This document shows, one piece after another, positions 57,270-64,000 of a stretch of 64,000 bases of DNA. The notes beneath the pieces were generated by a model. It worked only from the letters and a program-made list of their open reading frames with translations. It made no database searches and was not told the origin of the DNA. Origin of the DNA: Auanema rhodensis (taxonomy: Eukaryota > Nematoda > Chromadorea > Rhabditida > Rhabditidae). Position 1 is the first letter of the stretch, and each line of letters opens with the position of its first letter. Position numbers and translations under genes: made by a program. Location of the stretch: the NCBI GenBank assembly GCA_964057225.1, contig OZ059895.1, positions 6,076,001 through 6,140,000 on the forward strand, given 5' to 3'.

Positions 57270-59518
57270 ATGTCTTCCGCGATTGATATTGAACAGCAAA
57301 TCTCGCAACAAGGTGATTTAGTTCGCAAATTAAAATCTGATGGAGCAGAAAAGGTTCAAAGCTTAGCTTTTCTTTTTAACTTGTTAGTTTCAGACCACAA
57401 TAGAGCAGGAAGTTGAAAAACTGAAAAAGCTAAAACTTTCTTATAAGGAAGTTACTGGCAAAGATATCCAACCAGCTGGTGGAAATCAACCACGCCAGAA
57501 AAAAGAGAAGGTGAAGCTAAGAATAATCGAAATTGTGCAATATACTTTTTGAAGGCCGCTAAAGCTCCTGTTAAAGAGGAGAAGAAAGCTGATGGAAAGA
57601 AGCAAAGTAAGCTTGGTATCTCTATCAAAAAAGATGAAAACTACTCTGATTGGTACAGTGAGGCGAGTATTAAACCAAGGTGTGCTTGAATAATGCCATT
57701 CTTTTTAGGTGATTACCAAGGCTGAAATGATTGAATACTATGACGTATCTGGTTGCTATGTTCTTCGTCCCTGGTCTTATGCTATTTGGGAATACATCAC
57801 TGTGAGTTTTCTTCATTTTATATATTTCTATCTTGTACATTTAATTAAAATATGTATAGGATTTCTTCGATGGGGAAATCAAGAAGCTCGGTGTGAAAAA
57901 CTGTTACTTCCCCATGTTTGTAAGTAACGCAGCTCTTGAAAGAGAAAAAACACATATTGCTGATTTTGCTCCAGAGGTAGTGACGAACTATTGAAAGATC
58001 ATTATTGAATATATTTATGCAGGTAGCTTGGGTTACTAAAGCTGGAAGTTCTGATATGGCTGAGCCAGTTGCAATTAGACCAACTTCTGAGACTGTTATG
58101 TACCCTTCATACAAGAAATGGGTTCAGTCTCACAGAGATCTTCCAATCAAACTCAACCAATGGTGTAACGTTGTGGTTGGTCTTCCACTGCTCAGAGTCG
58201 AACGGTCAATCTATGATTTTAGCGTTGGGAATTCAAACATCCAACTCCATTCCTGCGAACTCGCGAGTTTCTTTGGCAAGAAGGACACACAGCCTTCTCC
58301 AATCCAGCAGATGCTGAGAAGGAAGTTTTCCAAATTCTGGATTTGTATGCTAGAGTGTATACTGATTTGTTAGCTATTCCTGTTGTGAAGGGACGCAAGT
58401 CCGAAAAGGTACTTGGCCATTCGAGTATAAAGTAGAATCGAAAATTCCAGGAAAAATTCGCCGGAGGAGATTTCACTACTACCGTAGAAGCTTACGTTCC
58501 TTGCAATGGTAGAGGAATTCAAGGAGCTACCTCTCATCATCTCGGACAAAATTTCTCCAAGATGTTCGATATTTCTTTCGAGGAGCCAACCACCGGAAAT
58601 AAGGTGAGTCATCATTTACGTTAAGTCACTGAATTATTTTTTAGGCTTTCGCTTGGCAGAATTCATGGGGACTTTCAACAAGAAGTATTGGTGCTATGGT
58701 TATGGTTCATGCCGATGACAATGGATTAGTTCTTCCACCTCGCGTTGCAGCTGTTCAAAGCATCGTTATACCCGTAGGAATTACTGCACAAACGACTGCT
58801 GAAGAGAAAGAGAAGCTCACTAAAAAGGTTGAAGATATCACAGAATCTCTTCTTGGTGATGATATTCGTGCTGAATCTGATTTAAGGTTTAATTTCTTTA
58901 CTTCCTTATTCTCCATGTCGTAGTTTAGAGACAACTATTCCCCAGGTTGGAAGTTCAACTACTGGGAATTGAAGGGAGTTCCAATTCGCTTGGAACTTGG
59001 ACCCAAAGATTTGGCTGCTAATCAAGTTACCGCTGTTATTCGTCATAATGGACAGAAAAAGGCGTTAAGCTTAGATAACTTAAATGCTACCATTAAAGAC
59101 CTCCTTGAGCAAATTCACAGTGATATGTATCAAAAGTGAGTGTAAATTAATTTATAACATTTTATACGATGGACTTACTTGTTAGGGTTCTTCTCATTCG
59201 CGATGCTCACAAAAAAATTTCCACTGATATTATTGAGTTCAAGAAGTTGTTAGACGATAAGTATGTCTTGCTTTCTCCATTCTGTGGTGAACCATCCTGT
59301 GAAGACGAAATTAAAAAATCTACAACTCGTGAAGACGGAGAAGGAGCTCAAATGGGAGCTAAAACATTGTGCATTCCACTTGAACAAGTGAGTAAAATTA
59401 ACGTATTAGCACTAAACACATATATTTTTAGCCATCCGAGGCTCTGCCTTCAAAATGTATTCATCCATCTTGCACTAGGAAGCCAAAGTCTTTCGCATTG
59501 TTTGGCCGCAGTTATTAA
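57270..59518 (+). CDS. pars-1: Cytosolic prolyl-tRNA synthetase with N-terminal WHEP domain
   Basis: Charges tRNA-Pro. The N-terminal WHEP helix-hairpin ([40 protein letters not shown]) is followed by a Lys-rich linker and a class II catalytic core: [40 protein letters not shown], motif 2 [40 protein letters not shown], motif 3 [20 protein letters not shown]. Then comes the anticodon-binding domain ([20 protein letters not shown]) and the ProRS C-terminal zinc domain ([13 protein letters not shown] ... [11 protein letters not shown]), ending FALFGRSY like human EPRS. The motif 2 exon is reached only by removing a 47-base intron with a GTTGGT donor. GluRS is absent, as in nematodes, where the animal EPRS fusion is split. 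Confidence 0.95.
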
Positions 59519-59798
59519 TTGGGTAGCGTGCTCTATTGCGATTTTCAAGGGCGGTCAAATTTTGCTTTCGAGCGAAATTTGTCATCTCAAAAATCTCATA
59601 TCGTTTTCTTCTATTAAACATTTTTTATCATCATTGGGTGATTGGTTGTTTTTGAAATTTTTTAAAATGTTTTTATGGAGTAAATATTCAATTCAAATGA
59701 TGTACATTTTTAATTCTCATGTCTTTCCATAGATATTCTAATCATTTTGAGAAATGATGATTTTAGTCCTAATACACTACTATACCTAATTCAAAATA

Positions 59799-60237
59799 AT
59801 GGCTCAGCTTTTCAAACCAGCCAAAGGAGATTTTTGTGGGTTATGCGGCTCCTTGTTACCTATGCCTGACGATGCACCATCTGATGTAATTTGTGTAGTG
59901 TGCGAAACTTCTTGGGTAGTGAAAGGTTTTTATTTGAGTGCTGACCCTCATTCAAAGAGAATCCTTTAGCTAAAAAGAATATATTGGTTTCCCGCTCCAT
60001 TAAAAGTTATGAGCCAGCTTATATTAGTGCAGACATAGAAGGAGAGGAAAATTCTGTTGTAGATCATATATGTTCAAAGTAAGTTATAATCTCACCGGCG
60101 CCTGAATTTTATTTTTTCTCAGATGTGGCCACGATAAAGCTTCCTATTCAACCTTACAAACAAGATCTGCTGATGAAGGTCAAACAGTTTTTTTCACTTG
60201 TATGAAATGTAAAAAAAAAGATATCGAATACTCATAA
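59799..60237 (+). CDS. rpoa-12: RNA polymerase I subunit RPA12 (ZNRD1/POLR1H)
   Basis: TFIIS-like subunit of Pol I that supports RNA cleavage and termination of rRNA synthesis. The spliced product is 116 residues. The N-terminal zinc ribbon reads FCGLCGSLLP ... VICVVCETSW. The C-terminal ribbon reads HICSKCGHDKASYSTLQTRS then ADEGQTVFFTCMKCKKKD, with the catalytic Asp-Glu in RSADEGQT. This short two-ribbon layout separates it from TFIIS and from the Pol II (RPB9) and Pol III (RPC11) subunits. A 44-base intron ending CTTTAG follows VVK. Confidence 0.93.
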
Positions 60238-60402
60238 TTGTATATGCAAATTTACATTATTTTTCCCTTATAATTGTTATATTGTTATTGTTGTCTTTGA
60301 AGAAGTTTTTTTATTCATATATTATTTTTTTCTACAGCGGTTTTTTTACCGTGTATACTTCTTTTTTTCTATGTTTAATATTTGTAATCATATTTTTCTA
60401 AG

Positions 60403-61396
60403 ATGTCTCGCAGCGCTGGTTTCGATAGACACATTACCATCTTCTCACCAGAAGGACGTGTATACCAGGTAAATTAAAAAATTCGAGTTGAATCTCTATC
60501 TGTATATTTAAAGGTTGAGTATGCTTTCAAGGCTATCAGTTCTACAAATCTTACTGCTATAGCTGTTAAGGTTTGACTTAAACTGTTATCCGTTCTATCA
60601 AACAGTTTAGGGTGTCGATACCGCCGTTATTGCTGTTCAAAAGCGAGTGCCTGATGGTCTCATTGTTGCTGATTCAGTTTCCTCTGTTTACCAGTTGAGC
60701 CCCACAATTGGAAGCTGTGTGATCGGAATGATCCCTGATGGAAAGTTCCAGGTATGTAATATATTTTAATTTAAATTTATCTGTTTGTAGGTTAACCGCG
60801 CTCAAGCCGAAGCTGCAGAGTTCAAGTATAAAAATGGATATGATATGCCTTGCGAGCTTCTTGCTAAGAGAATGGCTGACAAGAATCAATATTATACTCA
60901 GAATGCTGAAATGAGAAGTCTTGGATGTGGTGCGATAAATTAGATATTTTCATTTGTAAAAACATCTTTAATTTCAAGCTCTGTTGATGATCTCCTATGA
61001 TGATGAAGATGGTCCATGTGTATTCAAGGTTGATCCTGCTGGATATTACAGAGGAATGAAGGCCGTTGCTATAGGAGTTAAACAGGTAAGTATAGTAATA
61101 CTGTATTTTTGGAAACATTTCTTCTGTAGACCCCCGCAATTAGCTTTTTGGAGAAGAAAATTAAGAAAAAGTCCGACTACAAGAAGGATGAAGCCATTGA
61201 GCTTGCTCTCGAAACTCTTCAGACCAGTCTTGGCATTGAAATTAGAGCCAAGGATGTTGAAGTTCTTGTTGTAACTGAAACCAACCGAAAGTGCAAGTAT
61301 GTATTGAGTTTTTTATGGTACTAATTTAACCTATTTAGCAAATTGACAAATGAACAAGTTGAAGCTCACTTGAACGCTATAGCCAACCGTGATTAA
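60403..61396 (+). CDS. pas-1: 20S proteasome subunit alpha-6 (PSMA6)
   Basis: Outer-ring alpha subunit of the 20S proteasome. The N-terminal gate sequence [20 protein letters not shown] then QVEYAFKAI is the PSMA6 signature. Further landmarks: [100 protein letters not shown]. The end is [12 protein letters not shown]. Six or seven exons. The ATG directly follows TTTTTCTAAG, so trans-splicing right at the start codon is likely. It is 165 bases downstream of RPA12. Confidence 0.95.
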
Positions 61397-61592
61397 ATAG
61401 TACTTCCACAAGGGATTTATAATACGGTTTTGTTGTAAGCTACGGTGATGATTAATGTTCTTTTAATGTATTCTTTGTCCACTCATTAAATTATTCTTTC
61501 TTTTTATTTGTTTTATTTTCTTGAAATGATGGTTGATTACCTATTCTATCTGAATTGTAGTTAATTATGTAGTTCAAATTGAAATTTCTCAG

Positions 61593-64000
61593 ATGTCTGA
61601 TGAATCTGACATTGATGAGCTTGCTCACGAGCAGCTTCTAAGAAGCATTAAAGATGGGCATTCAAAACAGGTGCTACTAAGATTAGTTTTGTATTATACT
61701 CATCAATCTTTTCCAGAAATCTATACGTAAAACTATACATAAGGTTGATGCCAAAGATTTGTTATCTGTTGTTAAAACTGAAAGAAAATCCTTATCCGTT
61801 GCTAAAAAGAAAATAGAAGATGAAGAGAAAAAGAGATCTAAGAATAAGTCCACAACTGCTATTGCTGCACCAATTCACAGACAAGAATTGGAAAGAATAC
61901 AAGGAGAAGTAGGACTCGTAGAATTAAAGTATCAATTGCTGTTGCAGTTTACATAAACTGAATTTTTTATTTTAGAAAAGATCTTCAAGTATGGAGAGAA
62001 GTTGTTGAATCCAATAGATTAGCTGACCAATTAAGTTTTCCATTAAATCAAGAGAAAGTTCTTTCTTCTGATACTGCGAGCATGAAAGTAGAGAACTTTA
62101 AGGTGTAGTTTATTTTTATTTAAACTTGATAATTTGTGTTATTTCAGCCAAAAACGGACATGGAGAAGGAGCTGGCAGCACTTGTTCAGACTAGTAAACA
62201 TAACTTGACTAATGAAACAATATATACACCTGCTGAGCTAGAAATTATTAAAGCTATGAATGTAAAAGAGGTTTGTATTTCAAATATAATTATTTATTTA
62301 GTTTATATCTTTTAGGCCAAAGCTCGTTTAGATTCATTGCAAAGAATGAGAGCTCTTATAAGTTATCGTGAAGCTAAGTTCAGATATGCGGCTAAAATCA
62401 AATCCAAAGGGTAAACAACTAAATTTTGATGGCTTTTTCAAATCATTTATTGAAGATACCATCGTTTACTGAAGCGACAGAAGAGAAAACAGCTAGTCAA
62501 GGAATTCGATGAATTATTGATAAAAGATCCCGAAGCAGCTAAAGAAAAACTTAAAGAATTAGATACGCAACGTATTTTGGAAAGAGGTTCTCTGAAGCAT
62601 CATGCACGTAGTAAATTCCAACAAGAAATTCTGAAACATGCCGGTCGAGATCCCGCTGCCAAGAAAGTTTTGGAGGAGCATTTAAGGTTTATATTTGGAA
62701 ACGTTCTGTATGAAATTGAATCGAATTTAGACTAGGGAGAGAACTACGAGAGAAGATTACTCAAGAATCTGATAGTGAAAATGAAGATGAAGGGGAACAG
62801 GCCAAAAGCGTTGCAGATCTCATTAAGGTATTACTTTTTGTCGACCATACGGCATTTTTTAAATTAAAGTCTGCTGCCCTTGCTGCTGCCCAATCTGATG
62901 AGCCTTCACGACTAGCATTTGATGAAGAAGATGAAGCTGTAACTAAGCAAAAACTTTATGAGATGAGAGCAGCTAAACGAGCCAGTGCCCAAGCATCTAA
63001 AATAAAGAGTGATGGAACGGTACTTAACTTAATATTTTATTCAAACTCATGTGGGTATACGTTGCAGATAGCTAAAGTAGAAAACGTTTTTGAAGAAGAT
63101 AATGCTTGGGATGAACCTGTTGTCGAAAAGAACGAAGAGCCTACTAAGTTGAAAACTAAGAAGAAAACACCTAAGAAAAGAAAATTAGAGAAGAATCTTG
63201 AAGAAGCAGCAGCAGCAGAAAATGGTTATTTTAGTTTTTTCCATGTAAAGCATATTTACTTCGAACTTTAGAAACTGAACCTGTATCTGTGAAGGATGTT
63301 GATCAAATATTCGAAGAAGGAACAGATGTTCTTATTAAGAAAATGCGGGATGTAAATGATTATCATAGTGAAAGAAATTGGATTCAAATTTTATAGGAAT
63401 TTGCCAGTGAAAAGCAAAGCGCTACACCCTTAAAGAAGAAAAAGAAAAAAGTTGTGAAAAAAACCGATGAAGAACCTAAAGTTGAAGAAGAGGTTGATGT
63501 AACGTTGGATCCAAAACACTTCCTTCAAGTGGAAACATCGAAAATCATGAAAGTTGCTGCCGATATGGATGATCAGCTCAATGAACTTGAGGACGAAGGT
63601 GTGGTATTATTTCGTAATACGTTCAAGTTATCATATTTTCAGATCAAAGTAAATTGATTGCTGAAGCATTCAAAGATGAAGATGTAATTGGTGAATTCGA
63701 AGAAGAAAAAGAAAGGGTACGATATCATTATATTTAAGGCAGTAATCTGAATGTTTCATTAGGTTGAAGAAGGTGAAAAGGGTAAAGACATTGATTTAAC
63801 CTTAAAAGGTTGGGGTTCTTGGACAGGACCAGGAACAACAGAAAACAAAAGAAGAAAACAGTTTATAATCAAAGCTGCTGAAAAGAAAAGAAAAGATAAA
63901 GGAAAATCAGCAGTTATCATCAAAGAAAAGGCAGAACATGTTTGTGAACTTCTGAAAACTTCGTTATCATGCTCTTTTTCAGCCTATCAACAAGATGCAA
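61593..64000 (+). CDS. utp14: UTP14, small-subunit processome protein (3' end cut by window)
   Basis: Component of the U3 snoRNP/SSU processome that activates the Dhr1 helicase in 18S rRNA maturation. Start MSDESDIDELAHEQLLRSIK directly after AATTTCTCAG. Landmarks: ELERIQGEVGLVELKYQ, LQVWREVVESNRLADQLSFP, MRALISYREAKFRYAAKIKS then KGYHRLLKRQKRKQLVKEF, LERGSLKHHARSKFQQEILK, Lys/Glu-rich disordered middle (LKTKKKTPKKRKLEK), and the family hallmark LKGWGSWTGPGTTENKRRKQ. It then continues to VIIKEKAEHPINKMQ, where the window ends. The basic helical blocks and the GWGSWTGPG motif make the call firm. The remaining C-terminus lies outside. Confidence 0.92.

Noticed and set aside
59400-59732. C-terminal extension of ProRS by reading through its last intron
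   Set aside because: Removing the GTGAGT...TTTTTAG intron gives the conserved end FALFGRSY and a stop; the read-through is not protein-like.
1-64000. tRNA, rRNA, spliced-leader RNA genes or CRISPR arrays
   Set aside because: Searched by eye for T-arm-like GGTTCRANYCC boxes, SL1-like sequence and spaced direct repeats; none convincing.

Overview
This is nuclear DNA of a multicellular animal, most probably a nematode. It is AT-rich, the genes are split by many introns of about 40-60 bases that usually end in TTTTAG or TTTCAG, and many start codons sit 0-30 bases after such an AG (0 bases for the genes starting at 12421, 36940, 60403 and 61593), as expected if mRNAs are capped by spliced-leader trans-splicing. 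The gene set fits too: TOR, an Rb-family pocket protein, a RNF212/ZHP meiotic RING protein, a two-pore K+ channel, IFT20 with a perfect nematode-type X-box, and a free-standing WHEP-ProRS not fused to GluRS. I cannot name the species. All gene calls come from splicing exons by eye; outer coordinates are start and stop codons unless stated.

Layout, left to right. 1-2702 (-): N-terminal part of TOR kinase, running off the left edge. 3292-6391 (+): SNM1/beta-CASP-like protein with damaged metal-site motifs. 6814-8586 (+): membrane-anchored epoxide-hydrolase-like protein that has lost its catalytic His. 9076-10279 (-): ZHP/RNF212-like RING protein. 10468-10650: hAT/BED transposon-derived fragment. 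11331-12421 (-): small protein with two Ras-association-like domains. 12422-20286: gene-poor stretch of almost 8 kb, purine-rich on the + strand. 20287-21990 (+): two-pore K+ channel without the extracellular cap. 22167-25816 (-): LIN-35/RBL pocket protein, divergent from 26343-34362 (+) UBR-1 N-recognin, with an E2F-type site between them. 34669-35250 (-): IFT20 with its X-box at 35344. 36135-42178 (+): SNRNP27, EDC3, TMEM170 and an unrecognised protein. 42309-44460 (-): membrane RBR E3 ligase with tandemly duplicated exons. 44711-46988 (-): DDX52/Rok1. 47261-64000 (+): an uninterrupted run of ERp44, COQ1/PDSS1, NDUFB4, SKI3/TTC37, ProRS, RPA12, proteasome alpha-6 and UTP14 (cut by the right edge).

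Functionally the right half is housekeeping: ribosome biogenesis (DDX52, RPA12, UTP14), translation (ProRS), mRNA turnover and splicing (EDC3, SKI3, SNRNP27), protein turnover (UBR1, PSMA6, RBR ligase, ERp44) and mitochondrial respiration (COQ1, NDUFB4). The same-strand run from 47 kb, with growth-related genes 165-785 bases apart, looks like one or more operons. The left half is more idiosyncratic: three enzymes or channels with altered key parts, a transposon relic and a large gene desert. No CRISPR array, rRNA or tRNA gene was recognised.
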